In this document: piece after piece, positions 34,583-43,134 of the stretch
How positions within the stretch are numbered: the stretch's first letter is position 1
Layout: each line of letters begins with the position of its first letter
NCBI GenBank assembly: GCA_964293155.1
Contig: CAXYYA010000002.1
Span: forward strand, 1-64,000
Reading direction: 5' to 3'
From: JAQVEB01 sp028698105
GTDB lineage: Bacteria; Bacteroidota; Bacteroidia; Bacteroidales; Dysgonomonadaceae
Length of the DNA stretch: 64,000 nt
Translations under genes and position numbers: made by a program
The notes under the pieces: generated by a model
The model's database searches: none
Seen by the model: the letters and a program-made list of their open reading frames with translations, nothing else
What the model was told of the DNA's origin: nothing

Positions 34583-34654
34583 ATGCAGAAATTGTATTTT
34601 ACATACACCTCCACAACTACTACAATGACAATGACCCCTTGGGGGGTTATTTAA
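34583..34654 (+). CDS. thrL: Thr/Met-rich leader peptide of the thr operon
   Basis: A 23-codon frame, ATG 34583 to TAA 34652-34654, contains eight Thr codons and two internal Met codons, mostly in the run TSTTTTMTMT (codons 34607-34636). It precedes thrA, which makes the precursor of both Thr and Met. Leader peptides rich in the operon's end product are the classical sensor of translational attenuation, as in enterobacterial thrL (Thr/Ile). Here the second amino acid is Met. The frame is too short for standard gene calling. The sensing role is inferred from composition and position. Confidence 0.75.
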   Translation: MQKLYFTYTSTTTTMTMTPWGVI

Positions 34655-34705
34655 ATTTTCACATCCGTAAGCAGGTACTGCTTTTTCCGATAACCGTCCG
34701 GTTAT
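34645..34705 (+). promoter_or_regulatory. Candidate attenuator hairpins downstream of the thr leader peptide
   Basis: GGTTAT at 34645-34650, inside the leader's last codons, can pair with ATAACC at 34690-34695. The same ATAACC can instead pair with a second GGTTAT at 34700-34705 to form a 6-bp hairpin. A further hairpin AAGCAG-GTA-CTGCTT (34669-34683) runs into TTTTT. A ribosome finishing the leader would mask 34645-34650 and favour the downstream hairpin; a ribosome stalled at Thr/Met codons would leave it free. Which hairpin terminates is not certain, because the tails are only moderately T-rich. Confidence 0.5.
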
Positions 34706-34776
34706 TCGTTTATAAAACAACATTTTACACAACAAATTGTCCGTTTTCACGAACGGTAAAAATATATTCATACACG

Positions 34777-37221
34777 ATGAAAGTTATGAAATTCGGCGGG
34801 ACGTCTGTGGGCACTCCCGAAAGTTTACAATCGGTAAAAAACATTGTAGAAGCTGAAAAAGAGCCCGTAATTGTGGTTGTGTCCGCGCTTGGCGGCGTAA
34901 CCGACCGCCTGTTGCTGGCTGCCGATTTTGCGGTGAAAGCCAATCCCGGCTATAAAAACGTGGTGGAAGAAATCATTGAGCGCCATCGGGAAATGATTGA
35001 TAAAATGATCGTTTCAAAGACCGATAAAGAAGAAACGACAGAAAAAACGCGTTTTCTGTTCGATGAACTCCGAAATATTCTGCAAGGCGTTTACCTGATA
35101 GGCGACTTATCGCAAAAGACATCCGATAAAATTGTGAGTTACGGCGAACGGCTATCATCTCTCATTATCAGTAAAATAATTGACGGAGCCGAGCTGTACG
35201 ACTCAACAAAGTTTATCAAAACCAATAAGCAATTCAGCAACCATATACCCGATTTGGCGCTTTCCAACGGGTTGATCCGCAAGATATTCGCCGAAATGCC
35301 GCCTCCGCAGGTGGCCATTGTTCCCGGGTTTATCTCGTCAAGCAATGAAACGGACGATCTCACGAACCTCGGCCGGGGAGGATCGGACTACACCGCTGCG
35401 ATTATCGCGGCGGCCATGGACGCTTCGGTGCTGGAAATATGGACAGATGTGGACGGTTTTATGACCGCCGATCCCAAAATCATCAATTCGGCTTACGTCA
35501 TCGAGGAACTTTCGTTCACCGAAGCCATCGAGTTATCGAATTTCGGGGCAAAGGTGATCTATCCGCCCACCATTTTTCCGGTTTATCACAAAAACATCCC
35601 GATCTGCGTAAAAAATACGTTTAAACCCGGCGAGGAAGGCACGTTGATCCGCAACATCCAACCCACGCGAAACGGAAAGATCATCAAAGGGATTTCTTCC
35701 ATTAACGATACCGCGCTGATAACCATCACCGGCCTTGGCATGGTAGGCGTTATCGGGGTGAACAAACGGATTTTTTCGGCGTTGGCCAACAACGGCATCA
35801 GCGTGTTTATCGTCTCGCAGGCTTCGTCGGAAAACAGCACGTCCATAGGCGTGCGCACGCAGGATGCAAAACTTTCGCAAAAGGTGCTCACCGAAGAGTT
35901 TTCGCACGAGATTGCGATGGGCAGCATCAACGACATCATCGTGGAGCACGACCTGGCAACCATTGCCGTTGTGGGACAAAATATGAAGCACGTTCCCGGC
36001 ATCGCCGGAAAATTCTTCGGCGCCCTTGGCCGCAACGGTATCAGCGTTATCGCGCTGGCGCAGGGTGCGGGAGAAACCAACATCTCATGTGTAATTACAC
36101 GCGCCGATCTAAAAAAAGCGCTCAACGTGATCCACGATTCGTTCTTCCTTTCGCCGTATCAGGAACTGAATCTTTTCGTGATCGGAACAGGAACCGTGGG
36201 AAGCAAGTTGTTGGGGCAAATTAACCAGCAAAAACAAACGCTGGAGAAACAAAATAAACTGAAAGTGAACATTGTGGGTATCGCCAACGGCCGCAAGGCG
36301 CTGTTCAATCGCGAAGGCATCCCTTTGGAAGGATATTTCGATAATTTAATGACAAACGGCGTGAAAAGTTCGCCTCAACTCATTCGTGATGAAATCCTGA
36401 AAATGAATATTTTCAATTCCGTTTTCGTGGACTGCACCGCGAGCGAATCCATCGCCAATTTGTACGAAGATTTAATGTCGAAGAACATATCGGTTGTCAC
36501 GGCCAATAAGATCGCGGCCTCTTCGGCTTACGAAAACTATCGGCAATTAAAGGAAACGGCGCGGAAAACCGGGGTTAAATTTTTGTTTGAAACAAATGTG
36601 GGAGCCGGATTGCCGATTATAAACACGATGAACTCGCTCACCAACTCGGGCGACAAAATCGTGAAACTGGAAGCCGTATTATCCGGAACGCTCAATTTTA
36701 TCTTCAACACGTTGAGCGAAAAAATCCCGTTCAGCAAAGCCATTCGCATGGCGGTGGACGCGCAGTTTGCCGAACCTGATCCGCGCGTGGATTTAAGCGG
36801 GTTGGACGTAACCCGGAAACTGGTGATCCTTTCGCGTGAAGCGGGCGCTACGGTCAATCAATCGGATGTGAAAAAAAATCTGTTTATCTCTCAGGGATAT
36901 TTTGAAAGATCGTTGGACGAGTTTTGGCAAACCATCCCCGAAATGGACGGATCGTTTGAAGAAAGGCGCAAACAACTTGAAAAAGAAGATAAAAAGCTGC
37001 GTTTCGTCGCCACTTACGATAACGGAAGGTGTGAAGTGGGCTTGCACGAAGTGGAAAAGGGCCATCCGTTCTACGATCTGGAAGGCAGCAACAACATCGT
37101 GATGATCACCACCGAGCGCTACAACGAGTACCCGATGGTTATCAAAGGTTACGGCGCAGGCGCCAGCGTAACCGCTGCCGGCGTTTTCTCCGATATTATT
37201 TCAATTGCGAATATACGGTAA
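34777..37221 (+). CDS. thrA: Bifunctional aspartate kinase / homoserine dehydrogenase I
   Basis: From ATG 34777 this 814-residue fusion begins with the aspartokinase signature MKVMKFGGTSVGTPESL. It continues through a kinase domain (about 1-290), paired ACT regulatory domains (about 310-460, including ENSTSIGV) and a homoserine dehydrogenase part (about 465-814) with NAD-binding FVIGTGTVGSKLL and the conserved GLDVTRKLVIL. It makes homoserine from aspartate semialdehyde and phosphorylates aspartate, the first and third steps toward Thr and Met. A longer frame to 34639 overlaps the leader and attenuator and is rejected. It is the first gene of a thrA-apgM-like-thrC run. Confidence 0.97.
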   Translation: MKVMKFGGTSVGTPESLQSVKNIVEAEKEPVIVVVSALGGVTDRLLLAADFAVKANPGYKNVVEEIIERHREMIDKMIVSKTDKEETTEKTRFLFDELRNILQGVYLIGDLSQKTSDKIVSYGERLSSLIISKIIDGAELYDSTKFIKTNKQFSNHIPDLALSNGLIRKIFAEMPPPQVAIVPGFISSSNETDDLTNLGRGGSDYTAAIIAAAMDASVLEIWTDVDGFMTADPKIINSAYVIEELSFTEAIELSNFGAKVIYPPTIFPVYHKNIPICVKNTFKPGEEGTLIRNIQPTRNGKIIKGISSINDTALITITGLGMVGVIGVNKRIFSALANNGISVFIVSQASSENSTSIGVRTQDAKLSQKVLTEEFSHEIAMGSINDIIVEHDLATIAVVGQNMKHVPGIAGKFFGALGRNGISVIALAQGAGETNISCVITRADLKKALNVIHDSFFLSPYQELNLFVIGTGTVGSKLLGQINQQKQTLEKQNKLKVNIVGIANGRKALFNREGIPLEGYFDNLMTNGVKSSPQLIRDEILKMNIFNSVFVDCTASESIANLYEDLMSKNISVVTANKIAASSAYENYRQLKETARKTGVKFLFETNVGAGLPIINTMNSLTNSGDKIVKLEAVLSGTLNFIFNTLSEKIPFSKAIRMAVDAQFAEPDPRVDLSGLDVTRKLVILSREAGATVNQSDVKKNLFISQGYFERSLDEFWQTIPEMDGSFEERRKQLEKEDKKLRFVATYDNGRCEVGLHEVEKGHPFYDLEGSNNIVMITTERYNEYPMVIKGYGAGASVTAAGVFSDIISIANIR

Positions 37222-37228
37222 ACGGGTG

Positions 37229-37293
37229 AAGCGAGTTCAACTCGCTTTATGAAAAATCATCCACATTAAATTTAAGCGATTTGGAAATCGCTT
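37229..37293. repeat. Twin palindromes between thrA and the mutase-like gene
   Basis: Two perfect palindromes, with 9-base arms each, lie at 37229-37247 (arms AAGCGAGTT/AACTCGCTT) and 37274-37293 (arms AAGCGATTT/AAATCGCTT). They share the outer AAGCGA...TCGCTT. They occupy almost the whole gap between thrA and the next gene. They may act as REP elements, mRNA 3'-end stabilisers or partial terminators. Confidence 0.6.
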
Positions 37294-37301
37294 CTCCCAA
37301 A

Positions 37302-38513
37302 ATGAAATATCTCATCATCCTCGGCGACGGCATGGCAGACCAACCTATTGCCGAATTCGGCAACAAAACGCCGTTGCAGGCAGCACGCACGCCTTACATG
37401 GATTTGCTCGCGCAAAAAGGGCGCAGCGGCATGCTCGACACCATTCCCGAAGGTTTTTCGCCGGGAAGCGAGATCGCGAACCTTTCGGTGTTGGGTTATG
37501 ATGTGCCGCGCGTGTACGAAGGCCGCGGCGTGCTGGAAGCCGCCAGCATGGGCGTGGATATTCTGCCCGGCGAAATGGCGATGCGCTGCAATCTGGTTTC
37601 GATCAACGGCGATGTGTTGAAAAACCATTCATCGGGCCATATTTCCACGACGGAAGCAACGGAACTGATGCTGTTTTTACAGCAAAAACTGGGCGATGAA
37701 ACGTTCAGTTTCTATCTGGGCGTTTCATACCGCAATTTGCTCAAAATGAAAGGTGGAAATAAGGATATTCGCTGCACTCCGCCACACGATATTCCCGAAA
37801 AACCGTTTCGCCCGCACCTCATTCAACCCAACAACGAATCGGCAAAAGCAACTGCCGATGCGCTTAATGCGCTAATCCTCGCTTCGCAAAAGTTATTAAA
37901 AAATCATCCCGTAAACAAAAAGCGCATTGCCGAAGGCAAAGACCCGGCGAACAGCATCTGGCCGTGGTCGCCCGGTTACCGGCCGAAAATGAAACACTTG
38001 AGCGAAATGTTCCCGATCAGAAGCGGAGCAGTAATTTCAGCGGTGGATCTGATTCGCGGCATCGGTGTATATGCGGGTTTGGAAGTGGTGATGGTGGAAG
38101 GCGCTACCGGTTTGTATGATACCAATTACGAAGGGAAAGCGCAAGCCGCCCTCGATGCGCTCCGCACGAAAGATTTCGTTTATCTTCACATTGAGGCACC
38201 GGACGAAGCCGGGCACGAAGGCGATGTATCGTTAAAAATAAAAACCATTGAGGATATTGATGCGCGGGTATTAAAAACCGTTTTCGAAGAAACGGAAACG
38301 TGGGACGAGCCGGTTGTAATAGCCGTTTTGCCCGATCATCCCACGCCGTGCGTCCTTCGCACGCACACGCGCGATGCCGTGCCGTTTGTGATTTATCACA
38401 AAGGAATTGAACCAGATAACGTGCAAGTTTATGATGAGTTCGCCGCCCGAAAAGGAAGTTTTGGGTTATTGAAAGGCGATGAGTTGATGAAGCAGATATT
38501 CGCCCCTCTCTAA
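37302..38513 (+). CDS. Phosphoglycerate mutase-like proposed homoserine kinase
   Basis: From ATG 37302 this is a 403-residue protein of the archaeal-type cofactor-independent phosphoglycerate mutase (ApgM) superfamily. The metal-binding start is LIILGDGMADQP, followed by HSSGHISTTEA and, near the end, VLPDHPTPCVLRTHT. In organisms that lack a classical thrB, this ApgM-like clade is consistently found between thrA and thrC and has been proposed as the homoserine kinase (TIGR02535). The order thrA, this gene, thrC in this window fits that proposal. Phosphoglycerate mutase activity cannot be excluded, so no gene symbol is given. Confidence 0.85.
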   Translation: MKYLIILGDGMADQPIAEFGNKTPLQAARTPYMDLLAQKGRSGMLDTIPEGFSPGSEIANLSVLGYDVPRVYEGRGVLEAASMGVDILPGEMAMRCNLVSINGDVLKNHSSGHISTTEATELMLFLQQKLGDETFSFYLGVSYRNLLKMKGGNKDIRCTPPHDIPEKPFRPHLIQPNNESAKATADALNALILASQKLLKNHPVNKKRIAEGKDPANSIWPWSPGYRPKMKHLSEMFPIRSGAVISAVDLIRGIGVYAGLEVVMVEGATGLYDTNYEGKAQAALDALRTKDFVYLHIEAPDEAGHEGDVSLKIKTIEDIDARVLKTVFEETETWDEPVVIAVLPDHPTPCVLRTHTRDAVPFVIYHKGIEPDNVQVYDEFAARKGSFGLLKGDELMKQIFAPL

Positions 38514-38524
38514 ATCTCTCCCAA

Positions 38525-38690
38525 ACCCCTATCCCCTTTCAGGGACTTTCCCCACAAGGGGAAGAAATGGGTTAAACATCCGTCGGGAGAGACTTGAAGC
38601 TGCCGCAAAATAAAAAGTAAACCAAAATGAAAAAAATAAATAATAATACTCCGCAGCCCACAAACCCCTCTCCTGTGGAGAGGGGCATGG
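38525..38690. repeat. CT-rich / GGAGAGGGG dispersed-type repeat region upstream of and into thrC
   Basis: The gap after the mutase-like gene carries CT-rich sequence with hairpins TTCCCC-acaa-GGGGAA (38548-38563) and CCCCTCTCC-TGT-GGAGAGGGG (38665-38685, perfect 9-base arms). The second hairpin ends one base before an ATG (38687) in frame with thrC. Text of this kind is a frequent dispersed repeat in Bacteroidota intergenic regions. Confidence 0.6.
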
Positions 38691-39997
38691 GGAGAGGCTT
38701 TTACAGCACCAACCACTCCGCCCCGCTCGCTTCACTGCAGGAAGCCGTTGTGAAAGGGCTTGCTCCCGATAAAGGGTTGTACATGCCTGAAAAGATAGTG
38801 CAGCTTCCACAACAATTTTTCGATGAAATCGGCAGTTTTGGACTGACAGAAATCGCAAAAACCGTGGCCGATGCATTCTTCGGAGAAGATATTCCGAAGG
38901 AAAAACTGGATGAAATTGTTACCGATACGCTCAATTTCGACATTCCGCTCGTGAAAGTGGAAGACGGAATCTACGTTTTGGAACTTTTTCACGGGCCTAC
39001 GTTCGCTTTCAAAGACGTTGGCGCGCGCTTTATGGCGCGGATGTTGTCGTATTTCGTGAAAGAACAGGGGCAGGACGACGTGAAAGTGCTGGTCGCCACT
39101 TCGGGCGATACCGGAAGCGCGGTCGCCAACGGCTTTTTGGGTGTGAACGGAATTCAGGTGTTTGTGCTGTATCCATCGGGGAAAGTGAGCGATATTCAGG
39201 AAGCACAGTTTACCACGTTAGGACAAAACATTGTCGCTCTTGAAGTTGATGGAACCTTTGACGATTGTCAGGCATTGGTGAAATCCGCGTTTATGGACGA
39301 AGAACTGAACCTGCAAATGAACCTCACCTCGGCCAATTCCATTAATGTTGCGCGGTTTCTGCCGCAGTCGTTTTACTATTTCCATGCCTACGCGCAACTT
39401 GCGAAGCAAAAACTTGCAGATAACGTGGTGATTTCCGTTCCGAGTGGCAACCTGGGAAACCTTACTGCCGGACTTTTCGCCAAACGGATGGGTTTGCCTG
39501 TGAGCCGGTTTATCGCGGCCAATAACCGCAACGACGTGTTTTTCAATTACCTGCAAACCGGCAATTACACGCCCAAACCATCCGTACAAACCATTGCCAA
39601 CGCAATGGATGTGGGCGCGCCCAGCAATTTCGACCGCATTCTCGATCTATACGCACATTCTCACAAAGCCGTTACCGGCGATATTTCGGGTTACACATTC
39701 TCCGACGAAGAAATCCGCGAAGCGATCAAAAAAGTGTACGAAACCGCCGGTTATCTCCTCGACCCGCATGGCGCCTGCGCCTATCTGGCGTTGAAACAAG
39801 GCAAACACACCAACGAAACGGGCGTTTTCCTCGCAACTGCCCATCCCTCCAAATTCAAAGAAACGGTAGAAAGTTGCAACGGGCAATCCATCGAAATTCC
39901 CGAAGGATTGAAAGCGTTTATGCAGGGGGAGAAACAAAGTATGCCGCTCTCAAACGACTTCAATTTATTTAAAAAAGCCCTAATCATCCTGTCTTAA
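38627..39997 (+). CDS. thrC: Threonine synthase
   Basis: This PLP enzyme converts O-phosphohomoserine to threonine. The family core begins at FYSTNHSAPLASLQEAVVKG. The PLP lysine is in FHGPTFAFKDVGARF (Lys129 if counted from ATG 38627). SGDTGSAVANGF is the phosphate-binding loop. From ATG 38627 the protein is 456 residues with an odd Pro/Asn-rich N-terminus encoded by a dispersed repeat; from ATG 38687 it is 436 residues (MGRGFYST...). The shorter form matches the family start better, but its ribosome binding region would be inside a strong hairpin. The start is left at 38627 and is uncertain. Confidence 0.93.
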   Translation: MKKINNNTPQPTNPSPVERGMGRGFYSTNHSAPLASLQEAVVKGLAPDKGLYMPEKIVQLPQQFFDEIGSFGLTEIAKTVADAFFGEDIPKEKLDEIVTDTLNFDIPLVKVEDGIYVLELFHGPTFAFKDVGARFMARMLSYFVKEQGQDDVKVLVATSGDTGSAVANGFLGVNGIQVFVLYPSGKVSDIQEAQFTTLGQNIVALEVDGTFDDCQALVKSAFMDEELNLQMNLTSANSINVARFLPQSFYYFHAYAQLAKQKLADNVVISVPSGNLGNLTAGLFAKRMGLPVSRFIAANNRNDVFFNYLQTGNYTPKPSVQTIANAMDVGAPSNFDRILDLYAHSHKAVTGDISGYTFSDEEIREAIKKVYETAGYLLDPHGACAYLALKQGKHTNETGVFLATAHPSKFKETVESCNGQSIEIPEGLKAFMQGEKQSMPLSNDFNLFKKALIILS

Positions 39998-40009
39998 GTT
40001 TCTTTTTAT

Positions 40010-40017
40010 TATTTTTG
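40010..40017 (+). promoter_or_regulatory. -7 box of lptD
   Basis: TATTTTTG matches TAnnTTTG in the gap between thrC and lptD, about 65 bp upstream of ATG 40082. Confidence 0.5.
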
Positions 40018-40081
40018 CTGCGAATTAATACATTAATGATTAGCTTTGCGTGTGAAAACCATACGCTATCGGCTATTTTGA

Positions 40082-42814
40082 ATGAAACATTTAGGGGCTG
40101 TTATACTATTTCTTCTCGCTTTCATGCTTGTTGCTCAATTTTCTTCTGCCCAAACAAGAACATTGAGAAACGAATCCTTGTCCCAACGCAACGACTCCAC
40201 CGTGAGAACGGATACTACCGCCGTTGACACCGTTGTGGTGAAGAAAGAAACGCTGGAAGCGCCTGTTTACTACACTGCACAAGACTCCATGGTCTTCACC
40301 AAAGGGAATATGGGATTTCTGTATGGCGATGCCGATGTGAAATACGGAAAAATCGGGATTAAAGGCGAATATATCACGATGAATATGGACAGCAGCATCA
40401 TATCCTCCACCTTCGGACTGGATTCGGTTGGGAAGGAGTTCGGATACCCCGTTTTTGACGATAACGGCACCACGTACGAAATGAAGAAAGTACGCTACAA
40501 CTTTAAAACGCGAAAGGCGTTTATTAACCATGTAGTTACGCAACAGGGTGAAGGTTACATCGTTGCGGAGGAATCGAAAAAAAATGCCGATAACTCGTTC
40601 TACATGCGCAACGCCAAATACACTACGTGCGATTTGCACGAACACCCGCACTTCTACCTGAACCTCTCGAAAGCAAAAGTACGTCCCGAAAAAGACGTGG
40701 TTACCGGCCCGGCCTGGCTTGTGGTAGCCGATGTCCCGCTGTTCCCCGTAGTGCTTCCGTTCGCTTTTTTCCCGTTCACGAAAACCTATTCCTCCGGGAT
40801 CATTATGCCTGCCTACGGCGACGAGATGAACCGCGGCTTCTACCTCAACAACGGCGGATATTACTTTGCCATAAACGATTACGTGGATTTGGCCGTCACC
40901 GGAGAACTTTACACCAAAGGCACATGGGGCGTGGGCGCGCGATCGAATTACAGAAAGCGCTACAAATTTTCCGGTAATTTCAACGCCTACTACCTCAACA
41001 CCGTTATCGGAGACCGCAGGTTAAAAGACATTCCCGGCGCGTATTCCGTTTCCAAGGATTTTCGCATCAGTTGGACACACTCGCAAGACCCGAAAGCGAA
41101 CATGTACCGCACCCTCTCGGCAAGCGTGAACTTCTCGACCAGCAAAGCCAACCTCAACGACTTATCCACCCTCTACACGCGCCGATCGGCCAACAATACC
41201 AAAAGCTCCAGCGTGAACCTCACGCAACGGTTTCCCGATTCGCCCTGGAGCCTCTCGGCAACGATGAACATCAACCAGGTATCGCGCGATTCTACCATAT
41301 CGGCCACCTTGCCCAACATTTCCATCAACATGAGCCGTATTTATCCGCTTAAACGCAAAAATGCCGTAGGCGATGAACGGTGGTATGAAAAAATATCCAT
41401 GAGCTACACCGGTGAATTCCGAAACTCTATCCAGACGAAAGAGAACAAATTTTTTAAATCGAACATCATCCGCGACTGGACAAACGGCATGCGCCATAAC
41501 ATTCCGGTCAGCGCCACATTCACACTGTTCGATTATATCCAGATATCGCCATCCATCAACTACAACGAGCGGTGGTACACATCGCGTTTTATGGAAGCCT
41601 GGAACCCGGTGAAGCAACAAAACGAAGTTGTGGACACCATTTACGGCTTTAATCGGGTGTACGATTACAGCGCCGCGCTGAGTTTCAATACAAAACTATA
41701 CGGATTCTACACGCCGTGGAAAATTTTAGGAGACAAAATACAGCAAATCCGCCACGTGTTCTCGCCATCCATCAGTTTGAGTTACACGCCCGATTTCAGC
41801 GCGTCACGCTACAACTTTTACCAACGATATACCTACACCAATAAGGATGGCGAAGAGATGGAATACACCTATTCGCCGTATTCGCGCATGATGTTCGGAA
41901 CTGCTCCCATGGGGCAAAACGGAAGCATCGGGTTCGATTTCAAGAATAACGTGGAAATGAAAATGCGTAACAAGAATGATTCCATCGTAAAGAAGAGTCT
42001 GATTGACGACCTCGGAATCAGTTTCGGATACAACATGATGGCCGACTCCATGAAATGGAGCAACATCAACACCGGCATCCGGTTAAAATTTTCCAAATCT
42101 TATACGCTGAGCCTGAGCGGGAGTTGGGATCCTTATATTTACGAATTTGATTCGAAGGGACGTCCGGTTCATGTGGATAAGTTGCGCATACTCAACGGAA
42201 AAGGCTTCGGAAAACTGATCAGCACCGGCACCTCATTTTCGTATTCCATCAATCAGGATACATTTGCAAAATGGTTTGGAAAAGATGAAGAAAAGAAAGA
42301 AGATAATAAAACCGATGACGAAAAATCCGATTTACCCGATGATGGTTCGTTGGGCCAAAACCCGAATGAGCAGGGGCCGAAAAAAAGCATGTTCGACACG
42401 AGCAATCAGGATAGCGGCGAGTATGATGCCGACGGGTTTTTGAAAAACGGCGTTCAGTGGAACCTGTCTTTTAATTATTCAGTACGTTACGGATTAAACA
42501 TGAGCAAGTTTGATGAGCGGCGGATGGATTATAAAGGCATGTTGACGCACAACTTCGGGATGAGCGGATCGTTTCAACCCACCAAAAACTGGAACCTTAC
42601 TTTTAACACCGATTACAACTTCGATCTGAAACGATTCACAAACATCAACTGCTCCGTTACCCGAAACCTGCACTGCTGGAGTATGTCGGCCAATTTCATC
42701 CCGATCGGGCCGTATAAATCGTACAATTTCGTGATTCGCGCCAATGCTTCGCTTCTGCAAGACCTCAAATGGGAGCAACGCAACTCACCGTATAATTCTA
42801 TGGATTGGTATTAA
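40082..42814 (+). CDS. lptD: LPS assembly outer-membrane protein LptD (OstA family)
   Basis: This 910-residue protein has a signal peptide (1-23, ending SSAQ) and a periplasmic OstA/LptA-like domain (about 50-190, with MKKVRYNFKTRKAFINHVVTQQGEGY). The C-terminal LptD barrel begins with the conserved VPLFPVVLPFAFFPF...YSSGIIMPAYGDE (about 225-260). It inserts LPS into the outer leaflet with LptE. The length is typical of Bacteroidota LptD. A low-complexity Asp/Glu/Lys linker (about residues 730-790) lies between late barrel strands. It is monocistronic. Confidence 0.9.
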   Translation: MKHLGAVILFLLAFMLVAQFSSAQTRTLRNESLSQRNDSTVRTDTTAVDTVVVKKETLEAPVYYTAQDSMVFTKGNMGFLYGDADVKYGKIGIKGEYITMNMDSSIISSTFGLDSVGKEFGYPVFDDNGTTYEMKKVRYNFKTRKAFINHVVTQQGEGYIVAEESKKNADNSFYMRNAKYTTCDLHEHPHFYLNLSKAKVRPEKDVVTGPAWLVVADVPLFPVVLPFAFFPFTKTYSSGIIMPAYGDEMNRGFYLNNGGYYFAINDYVDLAVTGELYTKGTWGVGARSNYRKRYKFSGNFNAYYLNTVIGDRRLKDIPGAYSVSKDFRISWTHSQDPKANMYRTLSASVNFSTSKANLNDLSTLYTRRSANNTKSSSVNLTQRFPDSPWSLSATMNINQVSRDSTISATLPNISINMSRIYPLKRKNAVGDERWYEKISMSYTGEFRNSIQTKENKFFKSNIIRDWTNGMRHNIPVSATFTLFDYIQISPSINYNERWYTSRFMEAWNPVKQQNEVVDTIYGFNRVYDYSAALSFNTKLYGFYTPWKILGDKIQQIRHVFSPSISLSYTPDFSASRYNFYQRYTYTNKDGEEMEYTYSPYSRMMFGTAPMGQNGSIGFDFKNNVEMKMRNKNDSIVKKSLIDDLGISFGYNMMADSMKWSNINTGIRLKFSKSYTLSLSGSWDPYIYEFDSKGRPVHVDKLRILNGKGFGKLISTGTSFSYSINQDTFAKWFGKDEEKKEDNKTDDEKSDLPDDGSLGQNPNEQGPKKSMFDTSNQDSGEYDADGFLKNGVQWNLSFNYSVRYGLNMSKFDERRMDYKGMLTHNFGMSGSFQPTKNWNLTFNTDYNFDLKRFTNINCSVTRNLHCWSMSANFIPIGPYKSYNFVIRANASLLQDLKWEQRNSPYNSMDWY

Positions 42815-43134
42815 TCAGGCTATTAGAAGAAAGATAAAAAGACATGTTGAGACCTCACCCAAAAATTGGGCATAAAGAGGAAATGACATGAATGATAATT
42901 AAATAGATACCTCCTTTCGTCGGCCCCGATAATCGGGATTTCCGCTTTGCTCCAACATGACACTAACTTGAAGCCCAACTATCTGCGGTTGTCATTTCGA
43001 ACGAAGTGAGAAATTTGTAATAACTCAAAATCAGATATTTATCAAAAACATGTCATTGATAGAAGTTTTGAATTTGATAATGTTTCTGTGCTACTAAAAC
43101 CCCTTTCTCACTCTCACCACTCTCCAAATCCGAA
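42815..43134. other. Intergenic region with REP-like palindromes, no gene
   Basis: This 320-bp gap between lptD and rarA, which converge, contains no credible reading frame. It holds CCCGAT-A-ATCGGG (42925-42937) and the phrase GTCATTTCGAACGAAGTGAG continuing AAAT (42991-43014), whose outer ATTTC/GAAAT pair. The latter wording is a common dispersed repeat in Bacteroidota genomes. Nothing else is recognised. Confidence 0.6.
42991..43014. repeat. Dispersed REP-type repeat
   Basis: The element has flanking ATTTC and GAAAT arms around CGAACGAAGTG and closely resembles a repeat seen many times between genes in Bacteroidota. It lies at the convergent end of two genes, the usual position of REP elements. 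Confidence 0.55.

Noticed and set aside
34635..34646. CCCC-TT-GGGGGG as an attenuator hairpin by itself
   Set aside because: The loop of two bases is too small and it has no T-run; it may only support the larger pairing.
34639..34776. An extended thrA start at 34639
   Set aside because: The extra residues do not resemble aspartokinase, the canonical MKVMKFGGTS start is at 34777, and the extension overlaps the leader and hairpins.
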